From: Psychrosphaera algicola
GTDB taxonomy: Bacteria; Pseudomonadota; Gammaproteobacteria; Enterobacterales; Alteromonadaceae
Reading direction: 5' to 3'
NCBI RefSeq assembly: GCF_028401425.1
Contig: NZ_JAQOMS010000002.1
Coordinates: 1,736,001 to 1,800,000 of the forward strand
Length of the DNA stretch: 64,000 nt
The position numbers and the translations under genes are program-made. Below the pieces are notes generated by a model. The model did not search any database. It was not told the origin of the DNA and saw nothing but the letters and a program-made list of their open reading frames with translations. How positions within the stretch are numbered: position 1 is the stretch's first letter; each line of letters begins with the position of its first letter. Below, one piece after another: positions 1-8,676 of this stretch.

Positions 1-320
1 TCCGGTCCCTTACTTACCAAACAATCAATTTGCCCTTAATGTCGGCTTAGAGACAACAACATGGCAGCTTAGTGCAATTATAAAATACACGAGTGACATG
101 CCAGAGGCGGCTGGTGACAATGTTTCTTTGTCTGGACTATCAACCGATGCCAGTACAGTAGTGGACATAAATGCCAATTACTCATTGCCTTAGTGGGCAC
201 ACACTTTATCTTAAAATAGACAATATATTAGACGACGTCGCTTTAGTATCACGTCGACCATTTGGCGCACGACCAAGCAAACCCCAACAATTTTTTGTTG
301 GTTATAAATATCAGTTTTAA
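1..320 (+). CDS. TonB-dependent receptor, C-terminal fragment (5' cut by window edge)
   Basis: Only the last ~105 residues of an outer-membrane TonB-dependent receptor are present. The frame beginning at base 2 reads a beta-strand-rich tail up to a stop at 191-193. Skipping one base there continues in another frame with the typical receptor ending 'LYLKIDNILDD', a PFGARP stretch and a terminal aromatic (YKYQF), stopping at 318-320. The break is at CCTTAG (188-193); restoring CCTGG joins the frames as Leu-Pro-Gly-Gly-His. The ending resembles FecA-type siderophore or metal-chelate receptors. The substrate cannot be told from this fragment. Confidence 0.8.
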
Positions 321-366
321 TTGATAAGATGACAAACTTAAGTTACTTCAACTTTGATTTTAAACT

Positions 367-1329
367 ATGACCTTTTATGACGGGCTCGCTTTATTAAACG
401 ACAACCTGCTAGCGCACGTAACTAGCCCCAATAAACGTTTGTTTTGGGGCTATATTATTGCCACTTTGGCGATTGTTTTTGTCGTCAGTAGCCGTCATAA
501 AAAAACACGAGCTTTTTAAAATATGTCTTAGACAAACGTATTTGGCTTCACCGCTCTGCAGCACATGATTATGTCATTTTTATAATTAACATTGTCATTA
601 AAACTCTTATTATCACACCATTTTTGTTTGCTGTTGCACCAATTGCAATATGGGTCTCGTTTGGTACTGGAGAATATTTTTGGTGAACTCTCTGCTGTAG
701 TCACTAATAAAACAGGTGTGGCGGTGCTATTTACCGTTATGCTCTTTTTAATGGACGACCTTACTCGATTTTTACTTCACTTAGCTTTACATAAGATCCC
801 CGTTTTATGGGCATTTCATAAGGTACACCATAGTGCGCAGGTTTTAACACCGGTAACGGTTTATCGAATTCATCCGGTGGAAAGTGCACTTTATGCCATA
901 CGACTGCTGTTAGTTAATGGTCTTGTTTTAGGCTTGGGATTTTATTTGTTTAGCTACCAATTGCGGGTTATCGACATTTTGGGAGCCAATATGTTTATTT
1001 TTGCATTTAATGTTTTGGGGGCTAATTTGCGTCATTCACATGTTTGGTTTAGTTGGCCAAAAACAATAGAAAAGTGGTTTATCTCCCCTGCTCAACATCA
1101 AGTTCACCATAGTCGCGCTTTCATCCACCGAGACAAAAACTTTGGTACCACATTGGCAATTTGGGACCGTATGACACACTCATTAGTCTGCAGTCATGAA
1201 TGTTCAAAACCAATAATATTTGGGGTAAGAGATAAAAAAATAAACCAATCGGTCGTAACTTTATACTTCAAGCCTATTGGTGATTTTGCCACGGTTTTGG
1301 TTAATATATTTAAACGCCCTACCAAATAA
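367..1329 (+). CDS. Sterol desaturase / fatty acid hydroxylase superfamily membrane protein
   Basis: Integral membrane di-iron hydroxylase-type protein of about 320 residues. The histidine clusters of the superfamily are present: HLALH, HKVHHS, HSHVW and HQVHHS, with the WAFHKVHHSA and FISPAQHQVHHS contexts typical of bacterial 'sterol desaturase family' proteins. Several hydrophobic helices flank them. The ATG at 367 opens the N-terminal part, but the frame breaks twice, around 500-527 (A7 and T5 runs) and around 678-690 (T5 run), so the written sequence gives three pieces. Substrate unknown; bacterial homologues act on lipid or carotenoid-like substrates. I treat it as one intact gene with sequencing indels. 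Confidence 0.85.
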
Positions 1330-1521
1330 TTTGTCTCGCTTAAATAAGTAAATAGCTTCTAAGCTTTGTGCCACCTTCATTTCGAGTCACCAAAGCAACT
1401 TTTATCACGTAATTGGTAACTGTTTTGCAATGTCATATTGATCAAATTTGATCTATTTTTTGCCCAGTGCGTAATACTGTAAGAAGACAGCACTTTTGAA
1501 CTAGGTAACGAACATAACAAC

Positions 1522-2169
1522 ATGACCCACTTTAATGAAAATCAATTAAGCGAAATGCCAACACGGCAACGAGCGCAATTTATAAATAGTTTGTCCGGTT
1601 TTAAAAGCGCGAATTTAGTCGGTACGATAGATAACGCCGGGCAAACCAACCTAGCGATGATTAGTTCGGTGGTACATTTAGGCGCGTCTCCAGCATTAAT
1701 GGGTTTTATCGTTAGGCCAAACACGGTCACTCGACATACGTTAGAAAATATTGAACAAACCAACCAATACACTATCAACCAAGTCAATAGCTCGATTTGG
1801 CAACAAGCACATCAAACGTCTGCACGATATGACAAAAGCCAAAGTGAATTTAGTGAAACCGGGCTAAGCCCTTTCTATATTGCGGGCGTTTCGGCGCCGT
1901 TTGTTGCTGAAAGTGAGTTAAAATACAGCCTAGAACTTCAACAAATTATTCCAATTGAATTAAACGGCACCTTGTTTGTTATCGGAAAAATAACTAACGT
2001 TATTTGTAACACCTCCGTTATCAAACAAGACGGATACATTGATATTGAAGCCATCGATACTGTTGCTATTTCTGGTCTAGACAGCTATCACCAAACCCAG
2101 AGACTCAGCCGGTTAAGCTACGCCAAGCCAGAAAGTATGACTCAACAAATTCCACTTGATGGCATGTGA
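1522..2169 (+). CDS. Flavin reductase-like domain protein
   Basis: A 215-residue protein of the flavin reductase / DIM6-NTAB (FMN-binding split barrel) family. It shows the usual layout: an N-terminal strand 'SANLVGTIDNAG', the 'LAMISSVVHLGASPALMGFIVRP' core region, then 'TRHTLENIE', and a late 'GKITNV' strand. Homologues bind FMN and reduce flavin or act as small flavoproteins; the partner is unknown. The ATG at 1522 follows an AACGAACATAAC leader with no strong ribosome site. It lies before a DCC-type oxidoreductase and an SDR on the same strand, suggesting a redox gene group. The frame is intact. Confidence 0.85.
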   Translation: MTHFNENQLSEMPTRQRAQFINSLSGFKSANLVGTIDNAGQTNLAMISSVVHLGASPALMGFIVRPNTVTRHTLENIEQTNQYTINQVNSSIWQQAHQTSARYDKSQSEFSETGLSPFYIAGVSAPFVAESELKYSLELQQIIPIELNGTLFVIGKITNVICNTSVIKQDGYIDIEAIDTVAISGLDSYHQTQRLSRLSYAKPESMTQQIPLDGM

Positions 2170-2262
2170 TTGTTGAAAATGAAGTAACTCCAGAATCTAA
2201 AAACACAGTTAAGCTAATTTAGTTCGCGTAAAACAGAACACAGACAAGTGAGGCAATACCTT

Positions 2263-2688
2263 ATGATGACAATATTTTACGATGGTCAGTGCCCGCTTTG
2301 CTCATCGGAAATGCGGCATTTAAAACAACATGACACACATGATGTGATCAACCTAGTTGACTTGCACCAACAGGATTTTGCTAAACATTACCCCGATATC
2401 GAGTTCTCCAAGGCGATGGCGATATTGCATGGCCGCTATCAAGATAAGATATTACTTGGTCTTGAAGTGACCCATCGAGCATGGACACTTGTAGGAAAGG
2501 GCTTTTGGGTTGCACCGTTAAACTGGCCAATAATTAAACCAATAAGCCACTGGGTTTATCTTGTTGTCGCAAAATATCGACAGCCCATTTCCGCAGTACT
2601 CGCAAATTTATTTAACATCAAAACAGATACTTGCCAAAACGGAGCTTGTAATGCAAAAGCAACAAAGCCTAATCATTGGCGCAAATAG
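2263..2688 (+). CDS. DCC1-like thiol-disulfide oxidoreductase family protein (DUF393)
   Basis: About 141 residues. The N-terminus carries the family hallmark 'IFYDGQCPLCSSEM', with the D-x-x-C-P-x-C motif that names DCC proteins; a thioredoxin-like disulfide chemistry is presumed for the family but seldom proven. A later 'AWTLVGKGFWVAPLNWP' stretch matches the usual hydrophobic half. I start at ATG 2263 because a GTGAGG purine stretch lies about 8-12 bases upstream; ATG 2266 and GTG 2248 are alternatives. The 3' end overlaps the SDR start at 2651 by 38 bases, indicating translational coupling. Confidence 0.85.
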   Translation: MMTIFYDGQCPLCSSEMRHLKQHDTHDVINLVDLHQQDFAKHYPDIEFSKAMAILHGRYQDKILLGLEVTHRAWTLVGKGFWVAPLNWPIIKPISHWVYLVVAKYRQPISAVLANLFNIKTDTCQNGACNAKATKPNHWRK

Positions 2689-3384
2689 CGGCATCGCTAA
2701 AGCACTTGCCGCTGAAGTACTTTCTAGGTCTGACAAAGGACTCATATTAGTGAGTCGGGATTTAGCTATTTACGAGAATACAACTGGCCCACATATCCAC
2801 AAAATCGAGATTGATAACTACCATGTTGACGAAATAAAGCGAGCGGTGAGAAAAATTCAAAAAGTCTCTAATCTCCCCATTACTCAGGTCTTTATTTGCC
2901 AAGGATTACTCCATAGCGACACGATAAAGCCAGAAAAGCGGTTAGAGGATATAGACACAGCTTCGTTCCAACAAATCGTCACAGTCAACGCGCTAACCCC
3001 TTTGCTTTGGCTTCAACAATTAGTCACTACCTTGACTGGTGCCCATAATTGCAAAGTGGTTGTATTTAGTGCTCGGGTCGGCAGCATTAACGATAATCAA
3101 CTTGGTGGTTGGTATAGCTACCGGGCATCCAAAGCAGCGTTAAACATGATGCTAAAAAATGCCGCGATTGAACTGGCTAGGCGGGCCAAAAATATCAAAA
3201 TCATTTCGTTTCATCCTGGAACAACTGACACTGAGTTATCCAAACCATTTCACGCTAATGTGCCTGCGGGAAAACTGTTTACCCCTAAATTTGTCGCCCA
3301 GCAACTTTTCACTATTTTAGCGAATACAGAAATAGATGGAACATTGAGTTTTTAGATTGGCAGGGAAAATCAATTGAGTGGTAA
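2651..3384 (+). CDS. Short-chain dehydrogenase/reductase (SDR) family oxidoreductase
   Basis: NAD(P)-dependent oxidoreductase fold of about 244 residues. The glycine-rich nucleotide site is 'IGANSGIAKAL' near residue 9, and the catalytic YxxxK is 'YRASKAAL' near residue 158. ATG 2651 is chosen because GGAG lies just upstream at 2641-2644 and the Rossmann strand follows immediately. The frame breaks at the T5 run near 3348-3352: one more T joins it to 'FLDWQGKSIEW', the standard ending of CsgA-like SDRs found beside photolyase genes, and moves the stop to 3382-3384. Substrate unknown. Confidence 0.85.
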
Positions 3385-3474
3385 GTGACTGCATTTGTCA
3401 CTATAACAAGTTGGCTTAATTAAGGCTTATGCTTCGAGTACAGAGTGAACTTAACTGAGCCTAATCTAAACAGA

Positions 3475-3783
3475 CTAATTCCAACCCAGTCGCCACTTAT
3501 CTGCTTGCTTTAGTTCTCGCCAATCCAATAAGTACTCATTGTTTGAAATCACGGCCTCCATTTTACACTCGACGACATTTTGCCATTCGTCAAACGTGAC
3601 TGACGTTACCAAAAAATGCTTTTCTTTATTAGTCACGTGCACTTTAGTCCATTTACTGTTGAGTAATGCTTTTGGGCTCACTTGGTTTTTTGGCGCGTTA
3701 TATTGGCAATGCCCTACGCCATTTACATTTGAAAGTGTTTCTATTGAGGCTGTTTTATTAGGTATTGTTGTATTAGATGTCAT
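3475..3783 (-). CDS. TIGR02450 family Trp-rich protein
   Basis: Small protein whose C-terminal two-thirds match the TIGR02450 Trp-rich family: 'SPKALLNSKWT', 'NKEKHFLVTSVTFDE', 'LDWRELKQADKWRLGW'. Biochemical function is unknown; homologues often sit in photolyase/light-response gene groups, which fits the neighbouring SDR and DCC genes. The start is uncertain. ATG 3783 gives 102 residues and has AAGG upstream, while a GTG at 3681 would give the minimal 68-residue family length. The opposite-strand reading frame over this stretch looks like a shadow. Upstream, with a 16-base gap, lies a DUF6482 gene on the same strand. Confidence 0.8.
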   Translation of the reverse strand: MTSNTTIPNKTASIETLSNVNGVGHCQYNAPKNQVSPKALLNSKWTKVHVTNKEKHFLVTSVTFDEWQNVVECKMEAVISNNEYLLDWRELKQADKWRLGWN

Positions 3784-3799
3784 TGACTTAGGCCTTTTA

Positions 3800-4080
3800 T
3801 TACAACTGTACAACGTGAAGGCATGGTGCACGTTCTGCATTACCACACATTTCGTCATATGCGGTTTGATATTCAATATCCGCAACCAAAATCCCTTTAT
3901 TTCGTAATAGCATTTTGGCTTCTACTAATGAACTGCATGATATCACTTTACCTTGGGGATCTAGCGGTAAAGGTTATGCGCTGAGTCAATTACACCTACA
4001 AGATAGTGTGACGACTCTGCAATACAAAGAATCGTTGGCTTTAATACGTTGTCATATTTAGGTTGATTTGATGTGTACAT
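3800..4080 (-). CDS. DUF6482 family protein (frame broken)
   Basis: About 93 residues. The N-terminal part reads 'ILCIAESSHYLVGVIDS' and the later part contains 'QTAYDEMCG', a combination I recognise from DUF6482 proteins of unknown function. ATG 4080 is preceded by AGGA at good spacing. The written frame stops after 38 codons near 3967 and resumes one base offset as 'DPQGKVISCSSLVEAK', ending at 3800. The total of 281 bases is consistent with one missing base. It probably forms a two-gene unit with the TIGR02450 gene just downstream. Confidence 0.7.
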
Positions 4081-4168
4081 AATTAAATTCCTGTCTGTTG
4101 CGTTAATTAATGTACGTTGGGACAATCCATTAAGATCACATTGAACATCGGCACTTTATTACAGGCAT

Positions 4169-4195
4169 AAAAAACCTCGATAAACGAGGTTTTTT
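4169..4195 (-). terminator. Rho-independent terminator after dnaJ
   Basis: Inverted repeat CCTCG/CGAGG with a 5-base loop, flanked by six A on one side and six T on the other, so it could act in both directions. It lies about 20 bases beyond the dnaJ stop and also 3' of nothing else on the plus strand, so dnaJ termination is the likely role. Confidence 0.85.
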
Positions 4196-4213
4196 GAATT
4201 TATAAAAGCCTGA

Positions 4214-5349
4214 TTAACTTGTTAAGTCATCAAAAAACTTCTTCACACCATCAAAAAAGCTTTGCTCTTTTGGACGGTATTTTGACGATTTACCAGACAT
4301 GCTTTCATTAAACTGTTGCAACAATTCTTTTTGGCTTTCGTTTAAGTTGACCGGCGTTTCGATCATAACCTTACACATCAAGTCACCAATAGCACCACTG
4401 CGAACAGACTTAACGCCTTTGCCTCGTAAGCGGAACATTTTACCAGTTTGCGTTTCTGAAGGCACTTTAAGCTTAGCGCGACCGTCTAATGTCGGAACTT
4501 CAATTTCGCCACCAAGTGCAGCTGTACTGAAGCCAATTGGCACTTCGCAATACAAGTTATTACCGTCACGAACAAAAATTGGATGATCTTTAACATGTAC
4601 TTGAACAAACAAGTCACCCGTTGGTGCGCCGTTTAATCCAGCTTCACCTTCACCACTTAGACGAATACGGTCGCCTGTATCAACGCCTGCTGGGATCTTA
4701 ACCGATAAGGTTTTGGTCTTTTCAATTCGACCTTGACCATGACAAGAGTTACACGGATCTGAGATAACTTGACCTTGACCTTTACACGTTGGACAAGTTT
4801 GCTGAACCGCAAAAAAGCCCTGACGCATTTGCACTTGGCCATTACCATGACAAGTACTACAGGTTTTAGGAGACGAGCCTTTTTAGCACCACTTCCGCTA
4901 CATGGATTACATGTTACCCAAGTTGGCACTTTGATTTCGAGTTCTTTACCACGAACGGCGTCTTCTAAACTCATTTCTAAGTTGTAACGTAAATCAGCGC
5001 CACGTTGTTGTCTGTGACCACCGCCACCACGACGACCACCGCCACCAAATATATCACCAAACACATCGCCAAATACGTCACTGAAATCACCGCCGCCATG
5101 ACCATGACCACCGCCACGTCCGTTTTCAAACGCCGCATGACCATAACTATCATACTGGTGACGCTTGTCTTCGTCTGACAATATTTCGTATGCTTCTTTT
5201 ACTTCTTTGAATTTTATTTCAAGATCTTTGTCACCGGCAGTACGGTCTGGGTGATACTTCATCGCCAAGCGTTTATACGCTTTTTTGATCTCACGTTCCG
5301 TTGAGTCTTTTGCTACTCCCAGAACTTCGTAATAATCGCGTTTAGACAT
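4214..5349 (-). CDS. dnaJ: Co-chaperone DnaJ
   Basis: Hsp40 co-chaperone that delivers clients to DnaK and stimulates its ATPase in the cytoplasm. Domains in order: J domain with the HPD motif ('YHPDRTAG') at residues ~1-70, a Gly/Phe-rich linker rich in GGG and HGHG, four zinc-finger CxxCxGxG repeats (CNPCSGSG, CSTCHGNG, CPTCKGQG, CNSCHGQG), then the C-terminal substrate-binding beta domains. ATG 5349 gives the canonical 'SKRDYYEVLG' start. The frame breaks near 4878-4884 in an A5 run between the first two zinc motifs; one more A restores it. It lies directly downstream of dnaK. Confidence 0.95.
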
Positions 5350-5383
5350 GACTACGTTTAACCTATATTTTAAAAACAAAACA

Positions 5384-5402
5384 GGGCGTTTTAAAAACGC
5401 CC
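5384..5402 (-). terminator. Palindromic hairpin in the dnaK-dnaJ gap
   Basis: Self-complementary GGGCGTTTT/AAAACGCCC sequence followed on the minus strand by a T-rich stretch. It is the second of two hairpins between dnaK and dnaJ and may attenuate read-through into dnaJ. Confidence 0.55.
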
Positions 5403-5415
5403 ATGTTAATGACCT

Positions 5416-5447
5416 AAAAAGCCTGTGTTAGCATCGGCTAACACAGG
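5416..5447 (-). terminator. Attenuator/terminator hairpin after dnaK
   Basis: Perfect 10-bp stem CCTGTGTTAG/CTAACACAGG with a 6-base loop, followed on the minus strand by CTTTTT. It sits 13 bases past the dnaK stop. Since dnaJ has no obvious promoter of its own here, partial termination that lowers dnaJ relative to dnaK is plausible. Confidence 0.75.
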
Positions 5448-5459
5448 ACTGATTACATC

Positions 5460-7389
5460 TTATTTTTTATCGTCGTTTACTTCTTCAAACTCAGCATCAA
5501 CGATATCGTCGTCCTGGGCATTTGACTGCTCAGCACCGGCTTCTGGGCCAGCTTGACCAGGTTGGCCGCCTTGTGCTTTAGCTTGAGCAAGCTCAACTAA
5601 TTTTTGAGATGCTTCCATTAACGCTTGAGATTTTGCTTCAATATCTTCAACCGTACCAGACTTAGATGCAACCTTCAGCTCTTCAATCGCAGCTTCAATT
5701 GTCTCTTTGTCTTCAGCTGGTAAGTCATCACCAGCTTCACTGATTTGTTTCTCAGTTGCATGTGCTAGACCGTCAGCTTGGTTACGCGCTTGTGCTAGTT
5801 CCGCAAACTTCTTATCTTCTTCCGCGTTTGCTTCTGCGTCACGAACCATTGCTTCAATCTCATCATCCGACAAACCTGAGTTTGCTTGGATAGTGATCTT
5901 CTGTTCTTTACCAGTATCTTTATCTTTAGCAGATACATGTAAGATACCGTCAGCATCAACGTCAAATGTAACTTCGATTTGAGGCGTACCACGTTGCGCC
6001 GGACGTATACCTTCTAGGTTAAATTGACCTAAAGATTTATTACCTGATGCTTGTTTACGCTCACCTTGTAACACGTGAATCGTAACCGCAGCTTGGTTAT
6101 CATCGGCAGTTGAGAATGTTTGTGATTGCTTAGTAGGAATCGTTGTATTTTTCTCAATTACCGGAGTCATTACACCACCCATAGTCTCTATACCTAGAGA
6201 TAATGGCGTTACGTCTAATAACAATACGTCTTTAACGTCACCAGAAAGTACACCACCTTGAATCGCTGCACCAATTGCCACGGCTTCATCAGGGTTAACA
6301 TCTTTACGAGGTTCTTTACCAAAGAACTCAGTAACAGCCTCTTGTACTTTAGGCATACGAGTTTGACCACCAACTAAGATAATGTCATTAACATCACTTA
6401 CTGATAAGTCTGCATCTTTAAGTGCAACACGTAATGGTTCCAAAGTCGCTTGGATCATGTCTTCAACTAGAGACTCTAGCTTCGCACGAGTGATCTTAAT
6501 GTTCATGTGCTTAGGACCAGATGCATCCGCTGTTACATAAGGTAAGTTAACTTCGGTATTTTGTGCTGAAGATAATTCAATTTTTGCTTTTTCAGCTGCT
6601 TCTTTAACACGTTGCATAGCAAGCGGGTCATTTTTAAGATTAACGCCTTGCTCTTTTTTGAATTCTTCAACTAAGTAGTTGATAACACGGTTATCGAAGT
6701 CTTCACCACCTAAGTGTGTGTCACCGTTTGTTGCTAATACTTCAAACGTTTGCTCGCCGTCTACTTCATCAATTTCGATGATTGAGATATCGAACGTACC
6801 ACCACCTAAGTCGTATACTGCAACAACATTGTCGCTGCCTTTTTACCAACACCGTAAGCAAGTGCAGCAGCTGTTGGTTCGTTGATAATACGTTTTACGT
6901 CTAGACCAGCGATACGACCAGCGTCTTTAGTTGCTTGACGTTGTGAGTCATTGAAGTAAGCAGGTACAGTGATAACAGCTTCTGATACCGTTTCACCTAA
7001 ATAGTCTTCTGCCGTCTTTTTCATTTTTTCAGAACTTCAGCAGAGATTTGTGGCGCAGCCATTTTCTCGTTTTTAACTTCAACCCATGCGTCGCCATTGT
7101 CAGCTTTAACAATTTTGAACGGCATAATGTCGATGTCACGCTGAACTTCTTTATCTTCGAAACGACGACCAATTAAACGCTTAATCGCGAATAATGTATT
7201 ATTTGGATTAGTTACCGCTTGGCGTTTAGCCGGTTGGCCAACTAAAATTTCGCCTTCATCTGTGTAGGCGATAATAGAAGGGGTTGTACGATCACCTTCC
7301 GCGTTTTCAATTACGCGAGGCTTGTCACCGTCTAATACAGCTACACATGAGTTAGTTGTACCTAAATCAATACCAATAATTCTACCCAT
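5460..7389 (-). CDS. dnaK: Molecular chaperone DnaK (Hsp70)
   Basis: ATP-dependent cytoplasmic chaperone. The N-terminus 'GIDLGTTNSCVAV' is the phosphate-1 motif, followed by 'AVITVPAYFND', the 'EPTAAALAYG' segment, 'ILVGGQTRMPKV' and 'DVTPLSLGIET' opening the substrate-binding domain. The acidic C-terminus ends 'DAEFEEVNDDKK'. ATG 7389 is preceded by TTGGAG. The frame is broken twice in A runs, at ~7020-7026 (A6, needs A7) and ~6838-6846 (A5, needs A6). Both repairs recover the exact family sequence, so a sequencing origin is very likely. Corrected length is ~643 residues, normal for DnaK. Confidence 0.97.
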
Positions 7390-7443
7390 GGGATTACACT
7401 CCAAAACATCAATTAAAATAGGGTTATAAATTTGCTTGGAACT

Positions 7444-7472
7444 TAAGTGGGGTTGGCGGAAACATTTTCAAC
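7444..7472 (-). promoter_or_regulatory. Candidate sigma-32 heat-shock promoter of dnaK
   Basis: On the minus strand GTTGAAA is followed after 13 bases by CCCCACTTA, close to the sigma-32 consensus (CTTGAAA, 11-16 bases, CCCCATnT). It ends about 55 bases upstream of the dnaK ATG. The placement and match are seen in the sequence; use by RpoH is inferred from the known regulation of dnaK in gammaproteobacteria. Confidence 0.6.
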
Positions 7473-7697
7473 TATTTAATGCATATTTTTTACATTTTTT
7501 CTATTTACAGTGGAAAAAACCCAAGAAGTGGCCTTTTTTCGGCATATTAATCCGAATATTCGGGATTTAAGAACTATGGAAGAGTGCAGGCTTTCTAACC
7601 CGTTTGTTTCTATCGAGGAAAAAACAACAAACAATTGGTAATAATTGAACGAATTCCTTGTTATCATCAAGGCAACGAAACTATTAGCCAGTTTATT

Positions 7698-8676
7698 ATG
7701 AAATTATTAATATCATTTTATTACCTCATTATCCTGATAATCGTTACGATGCCAGTAGCCATTGCCGCTAAAAAAACACCTCCAAAAGTGAGTATCAGGA
7801 CGGTTTGTCAGTCAGAATTTGTCGAATGTTTAAATCGATTACCTGCAGAACTAATTAAGACCAAGGAACACCAAGACTTTTGGTATGTTTTAAAAATTTA
7901 TGAATTTGAATCTCTATTTCAACTAAATTACACCCAAAGGTTGCATGAGGCGACGGCTAAGTATGTTGATTCCAAAAATATTAAGAGCAAAGAGTTTCAA
8001 TTTTTAACTCGTATTTACCATGCGAAAACTCAGTTTGCGCAAAATAATGAAAAAAAGGTATCTATTATTTAGATAAAGCCAAGGGGCTTTTTAGTCAACT
8101 TACCTCGACTATTTCTAACCCTATTTATTTAATCCATTATGCCAATATCATTTTAGTTGAAGCACATCGTCTAAAAAAATCGGGATTAGTGGCTGAGTCG
8201 AAAACAAAGTTTTTAGAAACCAAACAACTGCTTCTCACCATCAAAAAGAACTATTACCAATATAATAACCCCAGCTTTCAAGTGGAGCTTTATACCAACC
8301 TGAGTCACTGCACTGGTCAATTAAATCAACGAACGGCTGCCATAGAAGCTTCAAAAAAGCAATTTTTTGGGCGAAAGAAAATGCCAACCGACAGCAAATT
8401 GGGATCACTGAATTTAACTTGGCAAGGGCCTACCAAAATGCCAAGCAATATACTAAATCCAGACGGACTTATTTAACGTCTATCCGAAGCTTTGTTGAAT
8501 CGAAGGATAAAGTAAGTGAAGCAATAGCCTATTTGCGACTGATAGAAGTAAGTAAAGCAATAGGGGATAAAAAGACGATTGCTCGCAGTTTTACGCAACT
8601 TGATACTCTGGCAGAAAGCGAAGATTTACCAGAACGGATCATTACTTGGAAAAATGAACTTCAGTTAACCAAGTAA
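7698..8676 (+). CDS. Secreted helical-repeat (TPR-like) protein of unknown function
   Basis: I do not recognise the family. The ATG at 7698 opens a clear signal peptide (KLLISFYYLIILIIVTM, cleavage near AIAA). The rest is alpha-helical with short degenerate repeats resembling TPR units, for example 'ARAYQNAKQYTKSRRTYL' and 'AIAYLRLIEVSKAIGDKK'. Two frame breaks, at the A7 run near 8050-8056 and the T6 run near 8363-8369, split it into three pieces. Joined, it is about 325 residues. A periplasmic scaffold or sensor accessory is possible but not shown. It converges with glnE and overlaps its end by 12 bases. Confidence 0.6.

Noticed and set aside
3539..3907. Plus-strand open frame over the TIGR02450 gene
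   Set aside because: It has no family resemblance, while the opposite strand encodes a clear TIGR02450 protein with the Trp/Lys pattern.
5707..5982. Plus-strand Ser-rich frame opposite dnaK
   Set aside because: It is a mirror of the highly biased dnaK coding strand; the same occurs opposite the Asp-rich parts of the giant gene (for example 21299-21535, 24757-24960).
6615..7389. A truncated or split dnaK pseudogene
   Set aside because: Both frame breaks are in A runs and one-base repairs restore every conserved residue; dnaK loss is also unlikely in a free-living gammaproteobacterium.
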